Of a stretch of DNA of 43,400 nt, positions 24,111 to 32,630 are shown one piece after another (the stretch's first letter is position 1; every line of letters starts with the position of its first letter). The notes under the pieces are model-generated. The model saw only the letters and a program-made list of their open reading frames with translations, had not been told where the DNA came from and ran no database searches. This DNA comes from Candidatus Dormiibacterota bacterium (GTDB lineage: Bacteria > Chloroflexota > Dormibacteria > Aeolococcales > Aeolococcaceae). Where the stretch lies: assembly GCA_003132525.1 (NCBI GenBank), contig PKXZ01000022.1, positions 1 through 43,400 of the forward strand, read 5' to 3'. The position numbers and the translations under genes are program-made.

Positions 24111-24515
24111 ATGCTGTTTGGCAGAGAGCACGTCGATCGATACGTCGCAACAAACGGTGAGGAAGGCTATTCGTGGCGCAATGGCGTCGAGATCCTCATC
24201 CTCACCACCAAGGGGCGCAAGTCCGGTGAGGAGCGCAGCAACGCGCTCATCTTCGGCCGGCACGGTGACGACTACCTGGTGGTCGGGTCCAAGGGCGGGG
24301 CTCCTGCACCCCCGGCGTGGTACCTGAATCTCGTGGATGACCCGGGGGTGCACGTGCAGGTCAAGGGCGATCGTTTCGCAGCTCACGCGCGCACTGCAAG
24401 TGCCGAAGAGAAGCCGGAGCTCTGGAAGACCATGACCTCGATCTGGCCGGACTACGACCAGTACCAGCAGCGCACCGAGCGTGAGATCCCCGTCGTCGTC
24501 CTGACTCGCGACTGA
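24111..24515 (+). CDS. Deazaflavin (F420)-dependent nitroreductase, Ddn family
   Basis: 134-residue split-beta-barrel protein of the Ddn/F420H2-dependent quinone reductase family. Typical features are ILILTTKGRKSGEERSNAL, DDYLVVGSKGGAP, PAWYLNLVDDPGVHVQV and WPDYDQYQQRTEREIPVVVL. Family members use reduced F420 to reduce quinones or nitro compounds, often at the membrane face. The start ATG has GGAG about 9 nt upstream. It is divergent from the EamA-cof operon and near fgd, so production and use of reduced F420 are clustered. Confidence 0.9.
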   Translation: MLFGREHVDRYVATNGEEGYSWRNGVEILILTTKGRKSGEERSNALIFGRHGDDYLVVGSKGGAPAPPAWYLNLVDDPGVHVQVKGDRFAAHARTASAEEKPELWKTMTSIWPDYDQYQQRTEREIPVVVLTRD

Positions 24516-24564
24516 CCGTCATGACAATCCCGCGTGCATGGCACGAGCGATTGAGGAGGCAACG

Positions 24565-25023
24565 GTGACCACGACCGTCTTGAGCGTCGACGAGTTGACG
24601 GCGTTGGTTGGGACGCATCTCGGCTACAGCGCATGGCGTGAGGTGACCCAGGAGCGGGTCAACACATTCGCGGACGCCACGGACGACCACCAGTGGATTC
24701 ATGTCGACGCCGAGCGCGCGGCGGCCGGCCCCTTTGGCACGACGATCGCGCACGGATTCCTGACGCTGTCACTGCTCATACCGATGTGGAGCGAGATCCT
24801 CCGTTTCGACGGCGTCCGGCTCGCGATCAACTATGGATTGAACAAAGTGCGATTTCCATCCCCGGTACCGGTCGGTTCGAGCATCCGCACCGGCGCGACA
24901 TTGGTCTCCGTGGACACCATCGCCGACGGCAGCGTTCAGATCGTCGTCGACTTCGTCATCGAGCGCGAAGGTGGCGAGAAGCCGTGCTGCATCGCCCAGG
25001 GGCTGTACCGCTTCTACATCTGA
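24565..25023 (+). CDS. MaoC-like dehydratase
   Basis: 152-residue hot-dog-fold (R)-specific enoyl-CoA hydratase-like protein. The segment EVTQERVNTFADATDDHQWIHVD carries the Asp and His of the hydratase motif, followed by GPFGTTIAHGFLTLSLL and YGLNKVRFPSPVPVGS. It would hydrate an enoyl-CoA thioester. GTG at 24565 is chosen because GAGGAGG lies 5 nt upstream and the protein then begins MTTTVLSVDEL like relatives; an ATG nine codons upstream is disfavoured. It converges with the acyl-CoA synthetase gene with a 22-bp gap. Confidence 0.9.
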   Translation: MTTTVLSVDELTALVGTHLGYSAWREVTQERVNTFADATDDHQWIHVDAERAAAGPFGTTIAHGFLTLSLLIPMWSEILRFDGVRLAINYGLNKVRFPSPVPVGSSIRTGATLVSVDTIADGSVQIVVDFVIEREGGEKPCCIAQGLYRFYI

Positions 25024-25045
25024 CTGGCGCGATCGGCTTGCTGAG

Positions 25046-26737
25046 TCAGCGCGCCGGCCGCAGGTCGGGGAAATCCTCTTCCCAGTACTCGTTCTCGGCG
25101 CGCTCATGCCCTGACCGGTCGCGCAGACCGGCCTCCTTTGCGCGGAGATCGACGCGGCGGATCTTCCCGGAGATCGTCTTGGGCAACTCGGCAAACTCGA
25201 GCCTGCGGATGCGCTTGTACCCGGCGAGGTTTGCCTGTGAATGCTCGAAGATGGAACGCGCGACATCCTCCGACGCCACGTGCCCGGCACCGACAGCGAT
25301 GAACGCTTTTGGCACCGAGAGACGCACCGGATCGGGCGATGGCACCACGGCCGCCTCGGCCACGGCGGGGTGCTCGATGAGCACGCTCTCCAGCTCAAAT
25401 GGCGAGATGCGATAGTCCGACGACTTGAACACGTCGTCGGAACGTCCGACATATGTGATGTACCCATCGCGGTCGCGCGAGGCGACGTCGCCGGTGTGAT
25501 AGAAGCCTTCGCGCATCACTTCGGCCGTGTGCGCGTCGTCGTCGCGGTATCCAACCATCAGCGCCACAGGGCGTTTTGAGAGGTCGATGCAGATCTCGCC
25601 GGTCTCACCGCGCTCACCGCTCGCCGGGTCGATGAGCTCGATCACATACCCAGGCAGCGGGCGTCCCATCGAACCCGGCTTCACCGTCTGCCCGGGTGGA
25701 TTGCCGACCTGGGCCGTCGTCTCGGTCTGTCCGTAGCCGTCGCGGATGTTGAGCCCCCACGCGCGCCGGACCTGTTCGATCACCTCGGGATTGAGCGGTT
25801 CGCCGGCGCTGAGCGCCTCGCGCAGTGGTGGTCGCCAGGCGCTCAGATCCTCCTGGATGACCATGCGCCACACCGTCGGTGGTGCGCACAGGCTGGTCAC
25901 TGAGCATCGTGTCAGCGTGTCGAGCAGGCGGCGCGCCGAGAATCGCGCGGAGTTGAGGATCAGCACTGTCGCCTCCGCATTCCACGGCGCGAACACATTG
26001 CTCCATGCGTGCTTCGCCCAACCGGGCGACGAGATGTTGAGATGCACGTCGCCGGGCTCCAGACCGAGCCAGTACATCGTGGAGAGATGTCCGATCGGAT
26101 AGCTCGCGTGGGTGTGCTCGACGAGCTTCGGCTGCGCGGTCGTTCCGGACGTGAAGTAGAGAAGGAGCGGGTCGTCCGCTGCGGTGGGGCCGTCAGGCGC
26201 GAACGCGCTGCCTGCGGTCATGAAGTCGTCGTAGCGCAGCCACCCGTCGAGCGCATTGCCCACGGCGATCCGTGTGAATGCACCGCCGATGCCCGTGAAG
26301 CGGCCTGCCAGCTCCGACTCCGCGATGACATGGGCAATGCGGCCGCGTTCGACCCGGTCGACGATGTCGGCGGGCGTCAGGAGCGTGCTCGCGGGAATGA
26401 TCACCGCACCCAGCTTGGTCAGCGCGAGGAGGCACTCCCAGAGCGGCGCGCAGTTGCCGAGCATGAGCAGGGTGCGGTCACCACGGCGCACACCCTGGTC
26501 ACGCAGCCAGCCCGCCAGCGCGGTGGATCGCGCGCTCAGCTCGGCAAACGAACGCCGCGTCTCGCTGTCGTCATCGACGATCCAGAGACCGGGGCGGTCA
26601 TTGCCCGCGGCGATGACGTCGAACCAGTCGAGCGCCCAGTTGAAGTGTGCAGGACGTGGCCAGCGGAAATCGCGGTATGCGGTCTCGTAGTCGTCCCGGT
26701 TCGAGAGCAGGAAGTCGCGGGCCACCTTGAATTCCAT
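25046..26737 (-). CDS. Acyl-CoA synthetase (AMP-forming, medium-chain type)
   Basis: 563-residue ANL-superfamily ligase that activates a carboxylic acid with ATP and CoA. Motifs are the P-loop LLYFTSGTTAQPK, RDGYGQTETTAQ, GFYHTGDVASRDRDGY and C-terminal-domain PKTISGKIRRVDLR with the catalytic Lys. The opening FRWPRPAHFNWALDWFD resembles medium-chain/benzoate-type synthetases. A GAGGAG ribosome-binding site lies 10 nt before the ATG. It is the last gene of the long minus-strand operon, 24 nt after the second BtpA gene, so its acid substrate could be a product of that operon's pathway. It may equally serve general fatty or aromatic acid use. Confidence 0.9.
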   Translation of the reverse strand: MEFKVARDFLLSNRDDYETAYRDFRWPRPAHFNWALDWFDVIAAGNDRPGLWIVDDDSETRRSFAELSARSTALAGWLRDQGVRRGDRTLLMLGNCAPLWECLLALTKLGAVIIPASTLLTPADIVDRVERGRIAHVIAESELAGRFTGIGGAFTRIAVGNALDGWLRYDDFMTAGSAFAPDGPTAADDPLLLYFTSGTTAQPKLVEHTHASYPIGHLSTMYWLGLEPGDVHLNISSPGWAKHAWSNVFAPWNAEATVLILNSARFSARRLLDTLTRCSVTSLCAPPTVWRMVIQEDLSAWRPPLREALSAGEPLNPEVIEQVRRAWGLNIRDGYGQTETTAQVGNPPGQTVKPGSMGRPLPGYVIELIDPASGERGETGEICIDLSKRPVALMVGYRDDDAHTAEVMREGFYHTGDVASRDRDGYITYVGRSDDVFKSSDYRISPFELESVLIEHPAVAEAAVVPSPDPVRLSVPKAFIAVGAGHVASEDVARSIFEHSQANLAGYKRIRRLEFAELPKTISGKIRRVDLRAKEAGLRDRSGHERAENEYWEEDFPDLRPAR

Positions 26738-26761
26738 GCCTGTGCTCTCCTCGTCGTCCGG

Positions 26762-27577
26762 TCAGGAACCCCTTGAGCGTAGCGCTCGCGCCGTGTCCAT
26801 GAGGCGCTCGGCGCGGACCGGGTCCACCGGGCTCCAGGTGTCGCCGTCCACCTTGAGGCTCGTGCCCACGATGACGCCGTCGGCGACCGCGAAGATCTCG
26901 TCGAGGCGCTCCGCGCTGACGCCGGTGTTGGCGAAGACCGGCATGTCGGGGACGGCGTCCTTGGCCGTCTTCAGGTCACTCATCGCGAAGGGGACGCCGG
27001 CTGCTGGACCGGAGATGAGGATCGCGTCAACGCCGAGGTACGCGGCGCTCCGGGCGCGATCCGCGATGCTGCGGCTGCCGATCGCGCTGCTGAACTCGGG
27101 CGCGATGTTGTCGAAGAACGCGACGTCGTCGGCGCCGATCGCCGTGCGATAGCCGGCGAGATCGCCGATCGAAGGTGCGATCACGCCGAGGTCGCTCTCG
27201 TACACGCCGGTCAGCACCTCGCGGATGAATGACGCGCCGGTCGCTCGCGCCACGGCGAGAGTCGACTTCGCGTCCCAGAGGATGTTGACACCGAATGGCA
27301 CGCGCACCGACGCGCGCAGCTCGCCGATCACCGCCGCCATTGCGGCCGGAATCTCGGGTCCGACCGCGAGTTGATAGGGGATGTCGTTCTCGTTGCAGAA
27401 GAGGACGCCATCGACGCCGGCGCCCTGGAGGGTGTCGAGATCACGCCCCACCACGTCGACGAGATGACTCCGACCGAGCTCACGATTGTGGCGCGGCCGG
27501 CCGGGCAGACCCGGAAAGTGCAGCATCGCGATGACCGGCTTCGGGGTGCCGAATCGCTCGGCAAGGGAGACGCTCAT
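26762..27577 (-). CDS. BtpA/SgcQ-family TIM-barrel protein (paralogue 2)
   Basis: 271-residue member of the BtpA family (PF03437). Conserved stretches are KPVIAMLHFPGLPGRPRH, GAGVDGVLFCNENDIPYQ, LAVARATGASFIREV, ESDLGV, PVFANTGVS and VGTSLKVDGDTW. The same length as, and more than half identical by eye to, the protein at 31815-32630. The family is poorly characterised: one member was named for photosystem I biogenesis, another (SgcQ) lies in a sugar operon of enteric bacteria. Here it sits among kinase, isomerase and hydrolase genes, so a metabolic (aldolase- or lyase-like) role is inferred. A strong AAGGAGG site 5 nt before the ATG overlaps the end of the preceding hydrolase gene. Confidence 0.85.
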   Translation of the reverse strand: MSVSLAERFGTPKPVIAMLHFPGLPGRPRHNRELGRSHLVDVVGRDLDTLQGAGVDGVLFCNENDIPYQLAVGPEIPAAMAAVIGELRASVRVPFGVNILWDAKSTLAVARATGASFIREVLTGVYESDLGVIAPSIGDLAGYRTAIGADDVAFFDNIAPEFSSAIGSRSIADRARSAAYLGVDAILISGPAAGVPFAMSDLKTAKDAVPDMPVFANTGVSAERLDEIFAVADGVIVGTSLKVDGDTWSPVDPVRAERLMDTARALRSRGS

Positions 27578-27587
27578 CCCACCTCCT

Positions 27588-28397
27588 TCAATGCACCACT
27601 GCTCGGTGCTGATCGATGAACTCAATGACGGCTCGATTCCAAGGGTCGGGATTCTCCACAAATGCGGCATGCCCTCCGGGCACGATCGCCCAGGTCCCAT
27701 GAGGCAGCTCCTCGAACATCCGGCGGGAGAGCGACAGCCGGATGATGATGTCGTCGTCGGCCGCGATCACCAGGGCCGGGGTGCGCAGTGAACCGAGACG
27801 ATCCGCGCAGTCGTGCGTCAGCAGTGCCGCAATCTGCGCGGCAAAGGCCGATGCGGGCTGCCGACTCCGTTCCATCTCGGCGAGGATTGCGGTGAGTTGG
27901 TCGGGCTGCGCGGCGTAGAACGCCGGGCTGAAAACCCACGGCGCCTGCTGACGCATCATCAACGGCATTCCGCCGGCTTCGGCGATCTGCCCCCAGGCAT
28001 CGAACGCGGCGCGTGTGTATGCATCCGGCTTGGCGTACGTGTTGGCGAGCACGACCGAGCGTAGATCCTCCGGGTGGGACAGCGCATATTCCTGTGCGAT
28101 CGCGCCTCCCATCGAGACACCGACGAGGTGGAACTCGGTCAGGCCGAGGGCGTCGGCCAGCGCCTTGGTGTCAGCCGCCATCTCACGGCTCGAGTACGGT
28201 CCAGGTGGCAACGACGTCTGGCCCACGCCGCGGTTGTCGAACGTGATCGCGCGCAGTCCCGCGGCGACGAGAGGACCGACCTGCAGCGCCCACCCCTCGA
28301 GGTCGTCACCGACGCCGTTGACCAGCAGCACACTCTCCGCACCATCGCCGGTGATGCGGTAGTGGATGTCCAGTCCGTTGGCGTGCACGATCGGCAT
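27588..28397 (-). CDS. Alpha/beta hydrolase (lactonase/esterase-like)
   Basis: 269-residue classic alpha/beta hydrolase. LLVNGVGDDLEGW holds the oxyanion region, FDNRGVGQTS follows, GVSMGGAIAQEYAL carries the nucleophile Ser, AADDDIII the acid, and PGGHAAFVENP the catalytic His. By eye it resembles 3-oxoadipate enol-lactonase and similar lactonases. In this operon, between the isomerase and the second BtpA gene, a sugar-lactone or ester hydrolysis step would fit, but that is inference. The gene starts 3 nt after the isomerase stop. Confidence 0.87.
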   Translation of the reverse strand: MPIVHANGLDIHYRITGDGAESVLLVNGVGDDLEGWALQVGPLVAAGLRAITFDNRGVGQTSLPPGPYSSREMAADTKALADALGLTEFHLVGVSMGGAIAQEYALSHPEDLRSVVLANTYAKPDAYTRAAFDAWGQIAEAGGMPLMMRQQAPWVFSPAFYAAQPDQLTAILAEMERSRQPASAFAAQIAALLTHDCADRLGSLRTPALVIAADDDIIIRLSLSRRMFEELPHGTWAIVPGGHAAFVENPDPWNRAVIEFIDQHRAVVH

Positions 28398-28400
28398 CCC

Positions 28401-29318
28401 TTATGTCCGCAGACCGCGGGCGTCGATCGCGTTGCGCCACAGGTCGACCGAGACACGCAAATCGTTGATGACGCGATCGTCCGGGTCCTCGAAAGCGGGG
28501 ATGATCTCGAAGATCAGGTCGACAATCCCGGCGCCCGCGGCATCGAGGGTCTCGAGCACCTTTCCCGGCTCGATGATGCCGCCCGCGTTGTGCGCCTCGG
28601 TGAACGCCCAGTGGTGATCCCCGAGACCGTCTGACTGCTGCAGTTGCACCTCGACGACGCGGCTGCCGAAGCGCTGCAGCCAGGCGTACGGATCTCGCTC
28701 CGCTCCGGTGGTCCCCGGCACGCAGTGATGCCCGACGTCGAGGCAGAGCCTCCAGGGCACGTGCTCCGCATCACCATCGGTGAGCAGTTGCTCGATGTGC
28801 GCCATGGTCGACGGCTCGCGCAGTGTCACAAGGTTCTCGATCAGCAGGTACTCGAGTCCGGCCGCACTGGCGTGGGCCGCGATTGCTTCGAGATCACGCT
28901 TGAGGCCGTCCCAGCGTTCGGCGCGGAGCTCGGGAACGTTCCACTCGGGAACGCTCATGGCACCGACATGCCCGCCCGTCGCGCGGCATCCGAGGGCCGC
29001 GGTCAGGTCGATGATTGTGTGGTACCAGTGCACTGCCGCGGCACGCCGCGCCTGGTCGGGATGCATGAGCAGGTCGAGCGAGTACGCGGCGAGACCCGTG
29101 AAGGTGGCGTGTGCCTGCAGCCCATTGGCGTCGAGCGCGGCGCGGTGGCGCTCCACGGCATCGCGGCTGCCGGCGAAGGTCTCGATGCCTTCGACGAGGT
29201 CGAGTGACAGCTCGACGAGATCGAGGCCGAGGTCATTGCGGACCACCGAGGCCCAGTCGGCGGGACGCGGCCAGCGCTTCAGCGCGAAGCAGGTGTTGAT
29301 GCCCAGGTTGACCTTCAT
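28401..29318 (-). CDS. Sugar phosphate isomerase/epimerase-like TIM barrel
   Basis: 305-residue protein of the xylose-isomerase-like TIM-barrel family. Metal-site-like segments include the Glu in LLIENLVTLRE, Asp/His in LCLDVGHHCVPG, the VQLQQSDGLGDHHWAF stretch and a late Glu in DLIFEIIPAFE. It probably isomerises or epimerises a ketose or related keto-polyol, in keeping with the adjacent FGGY kinase. The ATG at 29318 overlaps the kinase stop (ATGA), so it is translationally coupled; a longer upstream frame is rejected. No closer family name can be assigned by eye. Confidence 0.85.
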   Translation of the reverse strand: MKVNLGINTCFALKRWPRPADWASVVRNDLGLDLVELSLDLVEGIETFAGSRDAVERHRAALDANGLQAHATFTGLAAYSLDLLMHPDQARRAAAVHWYHTIIDLTAALGCRATGGHVGAMSVPEWNVPELRAERWDGLKRDLEAIAAHASAAGLEYLLIENLVTLREPSTMAHIEQLLTDGDAEHVPWRLCLDVGHHCVPGTTGAERDPYAWLQRFGSRVVEVQLQQSDGLGDHHWAFTEAHNAGGIIEPGKVLETLDAAGAGIVDLIFEIIPAFEDPDDRVINDLRVSVDLWRNAIDARGLRT

Positions 29319-30844
29319 GGGAGCTCTCCCGCAGGGCGTTCGGTGGACGATGTGCCGGCGTGGAGCGCGGCGGATGCGACGACTGATCGATAGCGCGCGT
29401 AGACCGCTTCGTATCTGTCGTGATTGGCAGGATCTGGCTGGATCGCCGGGTCGGGACGGCACGCGGCCGCAACTGCCGACTCGGCATCCGGGTAGATGCC
29501 CACACCGAGCCCTGCCAGCATCGCAACACCCGAGGTGGTGGCATCTCCGGGGACACGAGCGACTGGGATGCCGAGGACATCCGCCTTGATGTGGTTCCAG
29601 GTTCGCAGCGACGCGGGGCGGCCGGAGACGCGCATCTCGGTGGCGGGCGTGCTCGCCTTCCCCAGCAGCTCCACGTGCGCGCGAATCGCAAACGCGACGC
29701 CTTCGAAGGCGGCTCTCGCCAGCGACTTCCGGTCGTGGCGTGTCGAGAGGCCGATGGCCGCACCGCGCAGCGCCGGGTCGTCACGCTCACCATCGCCGAG
29801 GACCGGCACGAAGAGCAGCCCATCCGACCCGGGAGCCACCTCGCCGGCCTCGCGGTCGAGCAGTGCGAAGTCGTCCGCTCGCACATGGCCCGACCGGCCG
29901 CTGTAGATCAGCGAGGCGAGCCAGTCGATCGCCTCGCCCGCAGTGTTGATCCCGACCTCGGTGACGTAGCCTTCCGGCGCAACCGCGCTCGGGTAGTGGG
30001 TGATCGCCAGGTCCTTGGTCGGCTCGCTCACCACCGTGTTGAGGCACGTTGAGCTGCCTGCCATCTCGCTCACCGGTCCGGGTGCGGTGACCCCCGCACC
30101 GAGCGCGCACGCGATGCTGTCGCCCGCGCCTGCAACCACCGGGATTGTCTCGGTCAGTCCGAGTCGCTGTACCAGTGACGGTCGCAGCTCGCCCACGACG
30201 CTCCATGACGGAGAGGGAACCGGTAGCTGGGTCATGTCGAGACCGACGGCTTCGACGAGCTCCGGCGCCCAACGGCGCGCGCGGAGATCGAGGAGCGCGC
30301 TCGCCGCGGCCAGGCTCCAGTCGGTGACCGCGTCACCTGTGAGGGTGAGCGCAAGCAATTCTGTGGGCTGCACGAACAGGCGCGTCGCGCTGAAGACGTC
30401 CGGTTCGTGGCCGCGAATCCAGAGGATCTTCGCGGCGACGTGGAAAGCGGCGGGCACGTGGCCGGTCAACGTGTGCAGACGTTCGACACCGAATGTCTCG
30501 CAGAGCGTGTTTGCCTCGGCAACCGCGCGGTTGTCCCGGTAGATGAGCCCCGGGCGAAGCGGCGCGCCGCGGCCGTCGATCGGCACCACCGAAGGGCACT
30601 GGCCGGTGAGCCCGATCGCCCGGATGCTGTGACGGCTTCCCAGTTGCCTAACGAGCGCGCCGAGCGCGGAAAGCGACGACGAGCGCCACCTGTTTGCGTC
30701 CTGCTCCGCCCACCCGTCGCGCGGCGTGAAGGTCGGATACGGGCGGCGTATCTCGAGGAGCATCGCGCCTGCCGTGTCATAGGCCGTCGCGCGGGCGCCG
30801 GACGTTCCCACGTCCACGGACACGAGCGCTTCACCCCTGGTCAT
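29315..30844 (-). CDS. FGGY-family carbohydrate kinase
   Basis: 509-residue ATP-dependent sugar/polyol kinase. The N-terminal phosphate-1 motif is VSVDVGTSGARATAYD, with TGQCPSVVPID following. The catalytic Asp is in VVAGAGDSIACALGAG, and the C-terminal domain has SLARAAFEGVAFAIR and RVSGRPASLRTWNHIKADVLG. It is closest in style to xylulokinase or erythritol/ribulokinase-like enzymes, but the substrate loop is not diagnostic by eye. ATG 30844 is used, 18 nt after the metallophosphoesterase stop; another ATG lies four codons upstream. It provides the phosphorylation step of the operon's proposed pathway. Confidence 0.9.
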   Translation of the reverse strand: MTRGEALVSVDVGTSGARATAYDTAGAMLLEIRRPYPTFTPRDGWAEQDANRWRSSSLSALGALVRQLGSRHSIRAIGLTGQCPSVVPIDGRGAPLRPGLIYRDNRAVAEANTLCETFGVERLHTLTGHVPAAFHVAAKILWIRGHEPDVFSATRLFVQPTELLALTLTGDAVTDWSLAAASALLDLRARRWAPELVEAVGLDMTQLPVPSPSWSVVGELRPSLVQRLGLTETIPVVAGAGDSIACALGAGVTAPGPVSEMAGSSTCLNTVVSEPTKDLAITHYPSAVAPEGYVTEVGINTAGEAIDWLASLIYSGRSGHVRADDFALLDREAGEVAPGSDGLLFVPVLGDGERDDPALRGAAIGLSTRHDRKSLARAAFEGVAFAIRAHVELLGKASTPATEMRVSGRPASLRTWNHIKADVLGIPVARVPGDATTSGVAMLAGLGVGIYPDAESAVAAACRPDPAIQPDPANHDRYEAVYARYRSVVASAALHAGTSSTERPAGELP

Positions 30845-30862
30845 GGTTGCGGGCATTCCGTA

Positions 30863-31813
30863 CTACCCGCGAACCAGTTGCTGTGCCTTGACCTTGTCTC
30901 CGTCGAGGGTGATCAGGGCGCCGTTGAGCGCACCGGTCGAGTAGTCGCTGCCCGGATTGAGCACGACGGTGCGGCCGATCCTGCGGATGCCTGATGACTC
31001 GTGAATGTGCCCGTGCAGGCCGAGCAGTGGCTGATAGGTCTGTTCAGCATCGCGAACCGCGGTGCTCCCCACCGGCACCATGCGCACCTGGCCGAGCGTT
31101 GCCTGCACCTGCAGGTTCGCGTCCAGGAGTGGTGCCTCGTCCAGCTGCGTTCCGAAGGGCGGGGCGTGCAGGTTGAAGACGGCTCGCTCGGGATGCTCCA
31201 GCTTGGGCACCATCGCGTCGATGGAGGCACGGAGATGCGCCTCGTCCTGCTCGCGATACGTGTGCCACGGCGTCACGTTGGAGTACCCGCAGCTGATCAT
31301 CTCGTGCTCGTCGTCCAGCCAGACGACCCTGCCCTCATCATGCGTGCCCCAGGGAGCGCTGTCGAGCAGCGTGCTCAGCTCCTCCGGGTCGTCATTGCCG
31401 AGCATGAAATACAGCGGTATGCCGAGCGGCCGGAGACGATCATCGGCAAGCTGGAGCCACTCTGTCAGTCGCTCGCGCATCAGACGCAGGAAGAGATCAT
31501 CGAGGCCGCCCTGCGCTTCCATCGCCTCGAGCTCGCCGGGGTCGGCGCGGTACGGGTAGTAGCCGTGGTCAGCGATGAGCTTCTCCAGCGCGACCAGCTG
31601 AGGTCCTTCGACGACGTCGTAATCGGTACCCACGAAGCGGCACTGCCAGCGGCCGCCCGGCGCACGCACGATTGACTGGATCGCCTTCCCCGCCACGTCG
31701 CCACCGAGGACCAGCACCTTCGCGTCGTAGATCCTCGCGGCGTTGATGAACTTGCGGAAGCAGACGTTCGATCCGTGCAGGTCGCTGACGAAATAGATCC
31801 TGGTCTTCGCCAT
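30863..31813 (-). CDS. Calcineurin-like metallophosphoesterase
   Basis: 316-residue phosphoesterase with a full set of two-metal motifs: SDLHGS near the N-terminus, GGDVAG, GNDD, FNLHAPP and LHGHIHES. It hydrolyses a phosphate mono- or diester, probably in the cytoplasm, as no signal peptide is seen. The GND-D variant and the 100-residue insertion between GGD and GND differ from the commonest bacterial forms. It starts 1 nt after the BtpA1 stop, so it is an integral operon member, implying dephosphorylation or phosphodiester cleavage of a pathway intermediate. Confidence 0.87.
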   Translation of the reverse strand: MAKTRIYFVSDLHGSNVCFRKFINAARIYDAKVLVLGGDVAGKAIQSIVRAPGGRWQCRFVGTDYDVVEGPQLVALEKLIADHGYYPYRADPGELEAMEAQGGLDDLFLRLMRERLTEWLQLADDRLRPLGIPLYFMLGNDDPEELSTLLDSAPWGTHDEGRVVWLDDEHEMISCGYSNVTPWHTYREQDEAHLRASIDAMVPKLEHPERAVFNLHAPPFGTQLDEAPLLDANLQVQATLGQVRMVPVGSTAVRDAEQTYQPLLGLHGHIHESSGIRRIGRTVVLNPGSDYSTGALNGALITLDGDKVKAQQLVRG

Positions 31814-31814
31814 G

Positions 31815-32630
31815 TCAGGCGGGAACCGCCTCGCGTGCACGTTGCACGGCGCTCATGAATCGCCCGGCACGCTCGGGATCAACCGGGTTCCAGGTGATGC
31901 CGTCATGCTTCAGGCTCGTGCCGACGAAGACGCCGTCGGCAATGGCGAGAATTTCATCCACGGTCTCCTCGCGCACACCGGTGTTCGCGAGAACCGGCAT
32001 GTTCGGAACGGCCTGCTTCGCTTCCAGCAGTTGCGAGAGGTGGGTGGGGGTGCCGGTGATCTGTCCGCTGATCAGGATCGCGTCGACGCCCAGATACTCG
32101 GCGCTCTTCGCGCGCATGCCGAGCGAGCGGTTCCCGAGGCTGCTCGCGAATTCCGGTGTGATGTTGCTGAACATCGCCACCGATCCGGCGCCGATCTGCT
32201 CGCGGTAGGCGGCGATGGTTCCGAAGTCGGGTTGCATCACTCCGAGGTCGCTCTCGAAGACGCCGGTGAAAACCTCGCGCACGAATGAGGCGCCGGTCGC
32301 GCGCGCGACCGCGAGGCTCGAGATCGGGTCCCAGACAAGGTCGACGCCGAACGGCCTGGTGATGAGGTCGCGCACCTGGCCGATGACGGCCGCCATCCCC
32401 GCGGCGACCTCGGGCCCAACGTGCATCTGATACGGAAGGTCCGCCTCATTGCAGAACAGAAAACCGTCCACTCCGGCCGCCTGCAGCGCCTCGAGGTCAC
32501 GCTCCACCGACTCCACAAGATGGCGCATCCCGGCTGATCGGTCGTGGCGCGGCCGACCCGGCATCGCCGGGAGATGGAGCATCGCGATGATTGGCTTATC
32601 CACGCCGAACACTCGACGCAGCAACGTCAT
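31815..32630 (-). CDS. BtpA/SgcQ-family TIM-barrel protein (paralogue 1)
   Basis: 271-residue BtpA-family protein. Shared motifs with paralogue 2 (26762-27577) include KPIIAMLH, PGRPRHDRS, LQAAGVDGFLFCNEADLPYQ, LAVARATGASF, REVFTGVFESDLGV, PVLANTGV and VGTSLKHDGITWNPVDP. The two differ mainly in the middle (residues ~135-200), which may indicate different substrates or a heteromeric complex. It overlaps the DeoR regulator stop by 4 nt (ATGA), making it the first enzyme gene of the operon. The family's reaction is unknown to me. Confidence 0.86.
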   Translation of the reverse strand: MTLLRRVFGVDKPIIAMLHLPAMPGRPRHDRSAGMRHLVESVERDLEALQAAGVDGFLFCNEADLPYQMHVGPEVAAGMAAVIGQVRDLITRPFGVDLVWDPISSLAVARATGASFVREVFTGVFESDLGVMQPDFGTIAAYREQIGAGSVAMFSNITPEFASSLGNRSLGMRAKSAEYLGVDAILISGQITGTPTHLSQLLEAKQAVPNMPVLANTGVREETVDEILAIADGVFVGTSLKHDGITWNPVDPERAGRFMSAVQRAREAVPA

